From Acanthopleuribacter pedis (GTDB taxonomy: Bacteria; Acidobacteriota; Holophagae; Acanthopleuribacterales; Acanthopleuribacteraceae): 64,000 bases of DNA. The stretch spans positions 1 through 64,000 of the forward strand of contig NZ_JAFREP010000025.1 of NCBI RefSeq assembly GCF_017377855.1, given 5' to 3'. Numbering within the stretch: position 1 is the first letter of the stretch; each line of letters starts with the position of its first letter. This document shows, piece after piece, positions 1-7,920 of the stretch. The translations under genes and the position numbers were made by a program. The notes beneath the pieces were generated by a model. The model saw nothing but the letters and a program-made list of their open reading frames with translations, ran no database searches and was not told where the DNA came from.

Positions 1-160
1 CGGGGGTTTCCGCTAAGCTTCTGAGCATTAAACACATTAGCTTCAAAATCGAGCGGCTGGGACATCACATCACGCTATTTTTGGTTTCCGAGATGCGAGG
101 TGCCCCGCTACACATAAGAGGTTTAGCGAAAATCACCGCGAGTTACCGCGTTTCTTAGGT
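1..160. repeat. Family A palindromic repeat, copy cut by window start
   Basis: The right-hand end, from the GTTTAGC motif at about 121 to CTTAGGT at 154-160, matches the right ends of the copies at 30439-30597 and 50408-50579. The first bases of the window resemble the interior of the left arm (GCTAA then CTGAGC, compare GCTAAAGATCTGGAGC). The left terminus lies outside the window. It abuts the terminator of the fad operon. Confidence 0.6.
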
Positions 161-166
161 TAAAAC

Positions 167-204
167 CAAAAAAGCCGGCAACACACGAGGTGTTGCCGGC
201 TTGG
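167..204 (-). terminator. Rho-independent terminator of the fadNAE operon
   Basis: A perfect 13-bp stem (172-184 pairs with 190-202) has a 5-nt loop. On the minus strand it is followed by a run of six T (A-run 168-173 on the plus strand). It lies 70 bp beyond the stop codon of fadE. Confidence 0.85.
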
Positions 205-274
205 CATTTTGGTTACCCGAAAACGTTGGCGCGCGATAGGGATTCATCGCGCACCAAGCGTCGTCCGATCCGAC

Positions 275-2071
275 TTAAACGGGATAACCGCCCTTGGCGA
301 TAACCTGTTCCGCGACTTCGCGACGGATGGCGACCGTGTTGACCGGCGCGTGCTTGAGCAAGCGGCGCAGCGCGGCGTTCATGGTCATCAGGGTGTCGCC
401 TTCTTCGATGGCGGCCAACGCAGTTTTGGCGATCGGCGCGATGCGCTCCATGCCGTCGTGGATGGTGGCACGCGTCATTTTGACCATCATTGCGGCGGCT
501 TCTTCACCGTCTTTCTCCGCCTTTTTCAGGGTGCGGAGCAGGGCGGATTCCATGACAAAGGCTTCGATGAACAGGTCGGCGGCCATGGCCAGCAGTTCCT
601 GTTCGTTTTCGATTTTTTGCATGAACTTTTGGAAGCCGGCGCCGGCGACGAACATGCAGATCTTCTTGGCGTTTTCGACATATTTCTTTTCGTCGGCCAA
701 CAAGCTGTCGTCTTGGTCGAAGTCGAAAGAGGGCATGCCCATCAATTCGCCCATCAGCGCTTGAACTTTTTCCATCAAAGGCAGTTGGCCTTTCATGGCT
801 TTTTTGATCATCATGTCGACGGTCAACAAACGGTTGATTTCGTTGGTGCCCTCGAAGATGCGGTTGATGCGGCTGTCGCGGTAGAGGCGTTCTACATCGT
901 ACTCGGCGCTGTAGCCGTAACCACCGTGGATCTGAACTGCTTCGTCGGCAGCGTAATCCAAGGCCTCGGTGCCCGCCACTTTTGCGATGGCGCACTCGAT
1001 GGCGTACTCGCGAATGCCGTTGAGGATTTTTTCTGCCGCGCCTTCCTCGGCGAAGTCGATGTCTTCCAAGGCTTCGTGGATCAGGCCCGCGGTACGGTAA
1101 ACCATGGACTCACACGCGAAAGTGCGGATCGCCATTTCGCCGAGTTTGTGTTTGATCACGCCGAACTCGGTGATGGATTTGCCGAAGGCTTTGCGGTCAA
1201 TCGCGTACTTGGCGGAAAATTCCAAGGCTTGTTTACAGCCGCCGACAGCCGCGCCGCCCAATTTGAAGCGGCCGATGTTGAGGATGTTAAACGCGATTTT
1301 GGCGCCGTCGCCAGGGTTGCCCAGCAGGTTTTCAACGGGTACTTTTACGTCGTCGAGGTTGACCATGCGGGTGGAAGAGGCTTTGATGCCCATTTTCTTT
1401 TCTTCAGCGGCAACGCTCACACCGGGGTAGTCGCGTTCAACGATGAAAGCCGAGAACTGTTCGCCGTTGATTTTGGCGAAGACCACAAATACGTCGGCGA
1501 AACCGGCGTTGGTGATCCACATTTTGTTGCCGTTCAGCACGTAGTGCTTGCCGTCCTCGGTCAGAACCGCTTTGGTGCGGGCGTTCATCGCGTCGGAGCC
1601 GGAGCTGGTTTCGGTCAGGGCGTAGGCCGCCATGATTTCACCGGTGGCCAACCGGGGCAGGTACTTTTCGCGCTGCTCTTTGTTGCCAAAGTAGGTGATC
1701 GGCATGGTGCCGATACCGGTGTGGGCACCGAGGCTCACCATGAAGCCCGCGTGTTTGATCAGCTTTTCACCAACCAGGGTGGAGGTGGTTTTGGCCAGAT
1801 CCATGCCGCCGTAGTTCTCGGGAACCTCGGCTGCCAAGAAACCCAATTCGCCGGCTTTTTTAAGGGCGGCAACCATATCTTCGTTGCGGCCTTCTTCCAG
1901 CTTTTTAATGTTGGGTACGATTTCACCGTCGACAAAAGCTTCAACGGTACTCGCCAAATCGTGATCGTCCTCGGTGAAATCCTCGGGGGTGAACACGTGT
2001 TCCAGGGCGTGTTGTTCCGTGAGGAAACTGCCGCCAACGATCAAGTCTTTTTTCTGCTCTGTTACTGACAT
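275..2071 (-). CDS. fadE: Acyl-CoA dehydrogenase, FadE/YusJ type
   Basis: This flavoprotein of 598 residues would catalyse the first, FAD-dependent step of fatty-acid beta-oxidation, acyl-CoA to trans-2-enoyl-CoA. The acyl-CoA dehydrogenase signature ALTETSSGSDA is at residues 151-161 and IHGGYGYS is at 381-388. FEGTNEINR carries Glu407, in the position of the catalytic base of the family. A C-terminal extension of about 170 residues makes it longer than the usual 380-residue enzymes and matches the roughly 600-residue FadE class of Bacillus. The ATG at 2071 has an AAGGAG-type ribosome site just upstream. It is the last gene of a three-gene operon, 14 bp after the thiolase, and is followed by a strong terminator. 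Confidence 0.93.
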   Translation of the reverse strand: MSVTEQKKDLIVGGSFLTEQHALEHVFTPEDFTEDDHDLASTVEAFVDGEIVPNIKKLEEGRNEDMVAALKKAGELGFLAAEVPENYGGMDLAKTTSTLVGEKLIKHAGFMVSLGAHTGIGTMPITYFGNKEQREKYLPRLATGEIMAAYALTETSSGSDAMNARTKAVLTEDGKHYVLNGNKMWITNAGFADVFVVFAKINGEQFSAFIVERDYPGVSVAAEEKKMGIKASSTRMVNLDDVKVPVENLLGNPGDGAKIAFNILNIGRFKLGGAAVGGCKQALEFSAKYAIDRKAFGKSITEFGVIKHKLGEMAIRTFACESMVYRTAGLIHEALEDIDFAEEGAAEKILNGIREYAIECAIAKVAGTEALDYAADEAVQIHGGYGYSAEYDVERLYRDSRINRIFEGTNEINRLLTVDMMIKKAMKGQLPLMEKVQALMGELMGMPSFDFDQDDSLLADEKKYVENAKKICMFVAGAGFQKFMQKIENEQELLAMAADLFIEAFVMESALLRTLKKAEKDGEEAAAMMVKMTRATIHDGMERIAPIAKTALAAIEEGDTLMTMNAALRRLLKHAPVNTVAIRREVAEQVIAKGGYPV

Positions 2072-2085
2072 ACTTCCCTTACTCC

Positions 2086-3261
2086 TTAAGAAACCAGTTC
2101 AAATAGACCCGCGGCACCCATGCCGCCCCCCACGCACATGCTTACGATGCCGTACTTAACGTTGCGGCGTCGCATCTCGTAAACAAGCGTTGCGGTCAAT
2201 TTGGCTCCGGTACAGCCTAATGGGTGGCCCAAGGCAATGGCGCCCCCGTTTACGTTAACGATGTCTGGGTTGATGCCCAGTTCGCGTACAACCATGAGTG
2301 ATTGGGCGGCGAAGGCTTCGTTCAGTTCGATCAAGCCGATGTCTTCCAGCTTCAAGTTGGCTTTTTTTAGCAGCTTGGGAATGGCCAACGCGGGACCGAT
2401 GCCCATGATTTCGGGCGAGCAGCCGGCGGTGGCGAAATCGACGAAGCGGGCCAGAGGTTTGATACCCAGCTCTTCTACTTTTTTCTCACTCATCAATACC
2501 GTGGCGGCCGCGCCGTCCGACATTTGCGAGCTGTTCCCGGCGGTTACGGAACCGCCTTCGCGGAAGGCCGGTCTCAGTTTGGCCAAGCCGGCCAGGTCTG
2601 ATTTACGCGGACCTTCATCCACCTTGACCGTGATGGTTTTGGTGTCGACCTTGCGGCCGTTTTTGATGTGGGTCGTGACCTGAACAGGTGCGATTTCGTC
2701 TTCGAAACGGCCCTCTTCAATGGCTTTTAACGCGCGGTTGTTGCTTTCCAAGGCGAATGCGTCTTGGTCTTCGCGCGAAATGTTGTACTTATCGGCCACT
2801 TTTTCAGCCGTCAGACCCATGTTGATGTAGGTCTCGGGACGGTTGTCGACCAGGTACGGGTTGGGGGCGATTTTGTTGCCGCCCATGGGGATCATCGACA
2901 TCGTTTCCAGGCCGCCGGCCAGAATCGCGTCGGCGTCGCCGTTTTTGATGCGGTCCGCGCCGAAGGCAATCGCTTGCAGGCCGGAGGCGCAGAAGCGGTT
3001 GATTGTCAAGGCGGGAACCGAGTCGGGAATGCCCGCGCGCATTTGGGCGATGCGGCCCACGTTCATGCCCTGCTCGCCTTCCGGCATCGCGCAACCCATG
3101 ATGATGTCTTCTAGATCGGCCGGGTCAAAACCTTCGACCCGCTTCAGTGCTTCTTGCATCGCGGTTGCCGCCAAATCGTCGGGGCGAACATTCACGAAAG
3201 CACCTTTTTTTGCTTTACCCACGGGTGTTCTCACCGTGGAAACAACATATACGTTACCCAT
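2086..3261 (-). CDS. fadA: Acetyl-CoA acyltransferase (3-ketoacyl-CoA thiolase)
   Basis: This 391-residue thiolase would cleave 3-ketoacyl-CoA with CoA to acetyl-CoA and a shortened acyl-CoA, the last step of beta-oxidation. Visible catalytic features are the acylated Cys91 in NRFCASGLQAI, the histidine in GHPLGCTG near residue 347 and the second cysteine in CVGGGMGA near 377. The length is typical for the family. The ATG at 3261 follows a GGGGAGG ribosome site. It lies 20 bp downstream of fadN and 14 bp upstream of fadE, so the order fadN-fadA-fadE is the same as in Bacillus subtilis. Confidence 0.94.
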   Translation of the reverse strand: MGNVYVVSTVRTPVGKAKKGAFVNVRPDDLAATAMQEALKRVEGFDPADLEDIIMGCAMPEGEQGMNVGRIAQMRAGIPDSVPALTINRFCASGLQAIAFGADRIKNGDADAILAGGLETMSMIPMGGNKIAPNPYLVDNRPETYINMGLTAEKVADKYNISREDQDAFALESNNRALKAIEEGRFEDEIAPVQVTTHIKNGRKVDTKTITVKVDEGPRKSDLAGLAKLRPAFREGGSVTAGNSSQMSDGAAATVLMSEKKVEELGIKPLARFVDFATAGCSPEIMGIGPALAIPKLLKKANLKLEDIGLIELNEAFAAQSLMVVRELGINPDIVNVNGGAIALGHPLGCTGAKLTATLVYEMRRRNVKYGIVSMCVGGGMGAAGLFELVS

Positions 3262-3281
3262 TGTGTGGTTCCTCCCCTTGA

Positions 3282-5648
3282 TTAGTTACGCAACGGTTTG
3301 TTTTTGGTCAGCATGTGGTGGATGCGCTCCAGCGTTTTGCGCTCGCCGCACAGACGCAGGAAGGCTTCGCGTTCCAGGTCCAACATGTCTTGTTCCGTCA
3401 TCGTTTGGCCGGGCGTCAGGTTGCCGCCGGTCAGGATTTTGCCCAGGTGCAGCGCGATGGTTTTGTCGTGACCGGTGATGTAACCGCCCTCTTCCATCAT
3501 GTACAGCGCCAGTTTCAGGGCCGCGTAACCGGGTTCGCCCAGGACTGGGATGTCGGTAGGCGCCTCGGGTGGGGTGTAACCGCCGGCCGCAAGGCCGAGC
3601 ACGCGTTGTTTGGCGGCGGTGATCAGCGCGTCGCCGTTGAGGGTTACGCCGTCGGTGTCTTTTAAGAAACCGATTTCGCGTGCTTCCTCGGCGGAGGTGG
3701 CCACTTTAGCCATGCCGATTGCTTCAAAGACCTTTTGCAGGTAGGGCAGCAGATCTTTTTCGCCGCGTTTGTGCGCCGTGTAAACGTGGCGCAGGAACAT
3801 TTCTTTGGTACCGCCGCCCGCGGGGATCAAGCCGACGCCGACTTCAACCAAACCCATGTAGGTTTCGGCCGAGGCTTGGATCGCGTCGCCGTGGATGCTG
3901 AATTCGCAACCACCGCCGAGGGTCAGGCCGTAAGGGGCGCAAACAACCGGCTTTTTACAGGTGCGCAGGCTGCCGGTGGCTTTTTGGAAACCGCGGATCA
4001 TGAGGTCGATGTCTTCGAAATTGCCTTCTTGGGCTTCCATCAGCAACAGCATCAGGTTGGCGCCCGCGGAGAAGTTTCCACCTTGGTTACCGACAACCAG
4101 GCCGTTCCAGCCTTCTTCTTCGACGACTTTCACCGCTTGACCGGTCATGCCGATGGTGTCGCCGCCGATGGCGTTCATTTTGGAGTGGAACTCGAGGCCG
4201 AGCACACCGTCGCCCAAATCGATCAGGCTGGCGCCCGGCGAGGACTTGACGATGCGGGATTTCTCGCGCTTGTAATCGTCGAGGATCAACACGTTGGGGC
4301 GCGCGGGAACCGGAGCCATTTCGCTGCCGTTGTAGTAGGCGTCCTCGGGTTTGCTGTGGTCGTAGAAAGCGGTGTTGCCTTTGGCGAGCATTTCTTTAAC
4401 CATGGCGGGTACTTCGCGGCCTTCAGCTTCAAGCTTTTTGACCACGTTTTCGACGCCGAGCGCGTCCCAGGTCTCAAAGGGACCCAGTTCCCAGTTGAAG
4501 CCCCAGCGCATGGCGCGGTCGACGTTGACGATGTCGTCGGCGACTTCGCCCAAACGGTTGACCGAGTAAACCAAAACTTCAGAGAGGGTTTTCCAAACGA
4601 ACTTGCCCACGCGGTCGTCGCTGAAAGAAACCTTTTTCAAGCGTTCGCGCACGTCTTCGATGTTTTTGAACATCTCGATGCTGGGCAGCTTGACCTTGGC
4701 TTTTTCGCGGTATTCGAGGGTTTCGATGTCGAAGGTCAAAATCTGTTTTTTGCCGTCGGCACTCTTGGACTTTTTGTAAAAACCACTGCCGGACTTGTTG
4801 CCGAGCAGGCCTTTTTCGACCATTTGCTTCACGAAATCGGGGATTTTGAACAAATCGCGTTTTTCGTCATTGGGGGCGGCTTCATACAGGTTTTCGGAAA
4901 CGTGGACGAAGGTGTCGAGGCCGACCAAATCCGCCGTGCGGAAAACTGCCGACTTGGGGCGACCGGTGAGGGGACCCATGATTTTGTCCACTTCTTCAAT
5001 GCCGTACTGATCGTCGATCATGGTGTGGATGACCGCCATCATGGCCATAACACCGATGCGGTTGGCGATGAAGTTGGGGCAGTCTTTGGCAAAAACAACA
5101 CCTTTACCCAGCGTGGTTTCGCCGAACTCGGCGAATTGCTTGAGGGTGTTTTCGTCGGTCTTGGGACCGGGAATCACTTCGAGCAATTTCATGTAACGGG
5201 GCGGGTTGAAGAAGTGGGTGCCGAAGAAACGCGGTTGCAGGCTCTCGGGCAGCGATTCGGAAAGTTGGTTAATCGGGATACCCGAGGTGTTGGACGTCAG
5301 CAAACAGGTGTCGCTGAGGTGCGGCACAATGTTTTCGAACAGTTTGTGCTTGATCTTGAGGTCCTCTTTCACGACTTCGATGACCCAATCGACGTCCTTC
5401 AAGAGATGCAGATGCTCGTCAAAGTTGCCGGTTTTAATTTTGGCAAGCCAGGAGCGGGTAAAGATGGGGGAAGGTTTGGCCTTCTTCATGGTGGCGACGG
5501 CCTTGTCGGCCAAGTTCACCGGTTTCCCGCCCATCTCGATTTTTAGATCGAGAAGCGCGACGTCGAGGCCGGCGTTTACGAGATGAGCTGCAATGGTAGC
5601 GCCCATAACGCCGGCACCGAGGACGGCGACCTTTTGAATGTCCTTCAC
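3282..5648 (-). CDS. fadN: 3-hydroxyacyl-CoA dehydrogenase / enoyl-CoA hydratase fusion, FadN type
   Basis: This 788-residue bifunctional enzyme covers hydration and NAD-dependent oxidation in beta-oxidation. The N-terminal Rossmann motif GAGVMG is at residues 11-16. The dehydrogenase C-terminal helical domain follows, and a crotonase fold occupies about residue 470 onward. Its oxyanion-hole segment (GNFSAGANL, near 512) and both glutamate positions (GGGCEFS near 577 and GLVEVGVGLIP) are present. The dehydrogenase-first domain order is the FadN arrangement and the opposite of E. coli FadB. Translation appears to start at GTG 5648, behind a GGAGGT site. It is the first gene of the operon, preceded by a promoter flanked by two FadR-like operators. 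Confidence 0.93.
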   Translation of the reverse strand: MKDIQKVAVLGAGVMGATIAAHLVNAGLDVALLDLKIEMGGKPVNLADKAVATMKKAKPSPIFTRSWLAKIKTGNFDEHLHLLKDVDWVIEVVKEDLKIKHKLFENIVPHLSDTCLLTSNTSGIPINQLSESLPESLQPRFFGTHFFNPPRYMKLLEVIPGPKTDENTLKQFAEFGETTLGKGVVFAKDCPNFIANRIGVMAMMAVIHTMIDDQYGIEEVDKIMGPLTGRPKSAVFRTADLVGLDTFVHVSENLYEAAPNDEKRDLFKIPDFVKQMVEKGLLGNKSGSGFYKKSKSADGKKQILTFDIETLEYREKAKVKLPSIEMFKNIEDVRERLKKVSFSDDRVGKFVWKTLSEVLVYSVNRLGEVADDIVNVDRAMRWGFNWELGPFETWDALGVENVVKKLEAEGREVPAMVKEMLAKGNTAFYDHSKPEDAYYNGSEMAPVPARPNVLILDDYKREKSRIVKSSPGASLIDLGDGVLGLEFHSKMNAIGGDTIGMTGQAVKVVEEEGWNGLVVGNQGGNFSAGANLMLLLMEAQEGNFEDIDLMIRGFQKATGSLRTCKKPVVCAPYGLTLGGGCEFSIHGDAIQASAETYMGLVEVGVGLIPAGGGTKEMFLRHVYTAHKRGEKDLLPYLQKVFEAIGMAKVATSAEEAREIGFLKDTDGVTLNGDALITAAKQRVLGLAAGGYTPPEAPTDIPVLGEPGYAALKLALYMMEEGGYITGHDKTIALHLGKILTGGNLTPGQTMTEQDMLDLEREAFLRLCGERKTLERIHHMLTKNKPLRN

Positions 5649-5661
5649 AAGATACCTCCGG

Positions 5662-5679
5662 TAGATGAATACTCATTCA
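5662..5679. promoter_or_regulatory. FadR-like operator O1
   Basis: The sequence TAGATGAATACTCATTCA matches 16 of 18 positions of the Bacillus FadR box TGAATGAMTANTCATTCA as I recall it. It lies between the predicted fadN start site and the GTG codon, where a bound TetR-type repressor would block transcription. A FadR-like gene lies 0.7 kb away. Confidence 0.72.
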
Positions 5680-5689
5680 TTTTAAACCA

Positions 5690-5718
5690 AATATGCCGAT
5701 TTTTCCGCGGCTTGTCAA
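5690..5718 (-). promoter_or_regulatory. Sigma-70-type promoter of fadNAE
   Basis: On the minus strand a perfect -35 box TTGACA (5718-5713) is separated by 17 nt from CATATT (5695-5690), four of six to consensus. The predicted start site is near 5683. The box lies between operators O1 and O2. Confidence 0.7.
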
Positions 5719-5726
5719 GAAAACAA

Positions 5727-5743
5727 ATGAATCGCTATTCAGT
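5727..5743. promoter_or_regulatory. Second, weaker FadR-like operator O2
   Basis: The dyad TGAATCGCTATTCA (TGAAT-N4-ATTCA) resembles the FadR box core and lies immediately upstream of the fadN -35 hexamer. Its centre is about 64 bp from that of O1, so the two dyads bracket the promoter. Confidence 0.5.
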
Positions 5744-5749
5744 GTGGTG

Positions 5750-6329
5750 TGATTGACGGCGTGCCGTGCAAGCGCCCGTTATGGCTCCGCCCTAACTGCT
5801 TTGAAAAGTAACGGGTTATCGGTGGTGACCGGCTGTTTGCGACACGCGCGTCGGGGCGGATGATGGGCTTGTGTAAAAGCCATATTTCAAACTACTTGCT
5901 GCCATCTTAACAAAAACATAACCCGACAAACAAGCGCTCCGGTGGCGGGTTCTGCCGCGTTGCGTCAGGTGTTGCTTCTTGTGGTTTTCTGACTCTTTGT
6001 TCAATTTTTTGTTCACACTTGGCTTGTATTCAGGCAAGAATATGGGCACGCTCAGGGGGCCGTCGTACTGGACGGGGTCTTTTTGACCTGGGGTCGAACC
6101 GTCGGTTGGCGGAAGTGCGACCCTGTCGGGGATGGTGTTTTCCTTCGCTTTTCGGGCACTGCTTCGCTACCGAACCTTAACGGCACCCGCACGACCTTCC
6201 CTTTGTAAGTTTCGCTCAGACATGCCAAATAGCCGATTGTTCGTCACTTATCTGCCTAAAGCCGCGGCCGAAACTTGGGCCCGGACCGGCAAACGCGGTG
6301 TGGTTTCGAGTTTCCGAGGATGATTCACC
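5750..6329. other. Intergenic region between fadN and fadR
   Basis: This stretch of about 580 bp separates two divergent genes. I see no convincing coding sequence. A 77-codon minus-strand frame at 5816-6049 would need a GTG start and has no protein-like composition. No second FadR box is visible close to fadR. The sequence may carry the fadR promoter, but no strong hexamer pair stands out. Confidence 0.4.
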
Positions 6330-7028
6330 ATGGTTTCCAAAACCGGTTCGATCCGTGAGATCAAGAAAATCGAGAAAAAACAACGTATCCACGAGGCCGC
6401 TATTCGCGTGATGGCGCGGAACGGCTACCACGGCACCACCGTGTCGCAAATTGCCAAGGCCGCCAAGGTTGCCGACGGCACCCTTTACCTCTATTTCCAG
6501 AACAAAGATGATTTGCTGGTCGGCATTTTTGATGAAATCATGGATCGCTTTATCAGCGAGGGTTTAAGCGTTATTGAAGAAGTTGCCGATCCCATCGAAA
6601 AGCTGAAACGGATTGTGGAATTGCATCTCCATAACCTGGGCGCCGATGAGGATTTGGCGTGCATTTTTCAGATCGAGCTGCGCCATAATGTGCATCACAT
6701 GAAACGTTTTTCCCAGTCAAAATTGCGGCAGTATTTTAATATTGTCGAGCGAATTATTCGTGATGCTCAGGAGCAAGGGCAGATTCGCCCCGAGGTGAAC
6801 CCCTGGATTACCGCAAAAATTTTGTTCGGGGCTGTTGATGAGATGGCCACCAACTGGGTTTTGCGGACGCGTGATTACAGCTTGGTTGATATGGCCAAAC
6901 CCACCTTGGATATTATTCTCAACGGCTTGGGAACCCACCACGAGGAGCCACGTTCCGCGGTTGCGATTGCCGAGGCCGAGGTGGGCGATCATCGCGGTGA
7001 TTTGGCTGCCGAGGCCCAGTCTCAATAG
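6330..7028 (+). CDS. fadR: TetR-family fatty-acid degradation repressor, FadR/YsiA-like
   Basis: The 232-residue protein has an N-terminal TetR helix-turn-helix at about residues 15-62, with the characteristic GYHGTTVSQIAKAAKVADG and TLYLYFQNKDDLL segments. A ligand-binding helical domain resembles Bacillus FadR (ELRHN, FGAVDEMATNWVLR). In that family, long-chain acyl-CoA releases the repressor from its operator. The neighbouring fadNAE operon with matching operators strongly suggests that it represses beta-oxidation until fatty acids are present. The ATG at 6330 has a GAGG about 10 nt upstream. The tail after about residue 205 is alanine-rich and probably disordered. Confidence 0.85.
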   Translation: MVSKTGSIREIKKIEKKQRIHEAAIRVMARNGYHGTTVSQIAKAAKVADGTLYLYFQNKDDLLVGIFDEIMDRFISEGLSVIEEVADPIEKLKRIVELHLHNLGADEDLACIFQIELRHNVHHMKRFSQSKLRQYFNIVERIIRDAQEQGQIRPEVNPWITAKILFGAVDEMATNWVLRTRDYSLVDMAKPTLDIILNGLGTHHEEPRSAVAIAEAEVGDHRGDLAAEAQSQ

Positions 7029-7032
7029 GTGC

Positions 7033-7062
7033 AAAAAAAAGGGGGAGTTTTTTGACTCCCCC
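7033..7062 (-). terminator. Rho-independent terminator
   Basis: An 8-bp G/C-rich stem (7041-7048 with 7055-7062) has a T-rich loop. On the minus strand it is followed by eight T (A-run 7033-7040), so it terminates transcripts arriving from the AhpD-like gene. It may also help stop fadR transcription from the other side. Confidence 0.7.
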
Positions 7063-7090
7063 GCAAATGGTTATCCGACAGAGTGTCGGT

Positions 7091-7157
7091 TCTTCGGTTC
7101 TATCCCGTCCGTTTTCGTACGGCCCGGTTGTTTAACCGGTTCGGTTGGAACCGAAGA
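7091..7157. repeat. Inverted repeat between fadR and the AhpD-like gene
   Basis: Ten-base arms TCTTCGGTTC (7091-7100) and GAACCGAAGA (7148-7157) are separated by 47 nt that contain a smaller CCGGTT/AACCGG dyad. It is an extended stem-loop of unknown role in the 3' region of two convergent genes. Confidence 0.5.
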
Positions 7158-7225
7158 CTCACCAAGGTCTCATCTACACACGCGCGCCACCTTCGCGAAT
7201 CGGATCAAAAAAGATGAGACGGGTT

Positions 7226-7759
7226 TCATTTTTCCAGCTGGACACCCAAACCTTCCGCCATACGGTTCACGAAGTTGAAGTAGGCGGTCAGCTGGCACAC
7301 GTCCAAAATGGCGCGGTCTTCCAGGCCGGTATCTCGCAGCGTCTCGATATCGGTTTCCTCAACCGAGCCGGGGTCGGTTGTCAGTTTGTAGGCATAAAGC
7401 AGGATGGCGCGGTCCTGGTCCGACAGATAATGAAGTTGTTTGTTAAGAATCCAATCGGCAATGTTGTTTTTCTTTAACTTACGGAGAGCCTCCCCGTGGT
7501 GGTGCATTCAGTAATGGCAGTGGTTGATTAGTGAAACATAGGTTGCGATCATCTCGCGTTTGTACCGCGGTAAAGGGCCTTTCCCGAAGGCGAGGGTTCG
7601 ATAGTAATCAAAGTGCCCCGCGAAGGAGGCCGGATTGAGGCTGTGCAATTTGAGAATATTGGCGACGGCCGGGGCCTTGGTGGTTTCCCGGTAGCGTTCG
7701 TAAGCCGCCGCCACCTCGGGCGGCGCATCGTCCTCGTCGTGGACTTTAATCCAAGCCAT
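7226..7759 (-). CDS. AhpD-like (carboxymuconolactone decarboxylase fold) peroxidase, candidate selenoprotein
   Basis: Two abutting minus-strand frames (7759-7508 and 7507-7226) are in the same phase and separated only by a TGA at 7510-7508. Read as selenocysteine, the product is 177 residues, a normal full length for an AhpD-related peroxidase. The AhpD signature E-x11-CxxC-x3-H is intact except that the second cysteine is the TGA: Glu69, Cys81, Sec84, His88 (INHCHY-U-MHHHGEAL). In Mycobacterium AhpD that second cysteine is the catalytic one. A short hairpin directly after the TGA fits bacterial SECIS rules. Homology continues on both sides of the TGA. The ATG at 7759 has a GGAGG site. The alternative is a pseudogene with a Cys-to-stop point mutation. 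No sel genes are visible in the window. Confidence 0.75.
7481..7497 (-). promoter_or_regulatory. SECIS-like hairpin
   Basis: In the mRNA, nucleotides 11-27 after the UGA form a 7-bp stem (ACGGGGA with UCUCCGU, one G-U pair) capped by a GGC loop. The first loop nucleotide is 18 nt after the UGA and is G. Known bacterial SECIS elements have a short stem-loop just after the UGA, with a guanine in the first two loop positions at about this distance. Confidence 0.6.
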
Positions 7760-7920
7760 GGATCCTCCAATGGGTTAGGTTTAGGGTCGGTATCGTAATT
7801 ATAACGCCTGATTCGTGCCTGTGCGCGGGGCGTGGGTGCGAATGGCGCTGTCGCCGGGCTGTCTTTGTGGTAACGTGCCGCGTCAGGTTTTTTCGAATTT
7901 CAAACGAAGGTCCCCTATTG

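Noticed and set aside
209..2068. 619-codon plus-strand frame antisense to fadE
   Set aside because: It mirrors a well-supported gene, arises from codon-position GC bias, and its product is Phe/His/Gly-rich without any domain.
3735..5546. 603-codon plus-strand frame antisense to fadN
   Set aside because: Same cause as the fadE antisense frame; fadN has complete domain motifs on the other strand.
5816..6049. 77-codon minus-strand frame between fadN and fadR
   Set aside because: It needs a GTG start without a ribosome site, and the product looks random.
7508..7759. Treating the AhpD-like gene as two separate small genes
   Set aside because: Both parts are in one phase, abut at a single TGA, and only together form the AhpD fold and signature.
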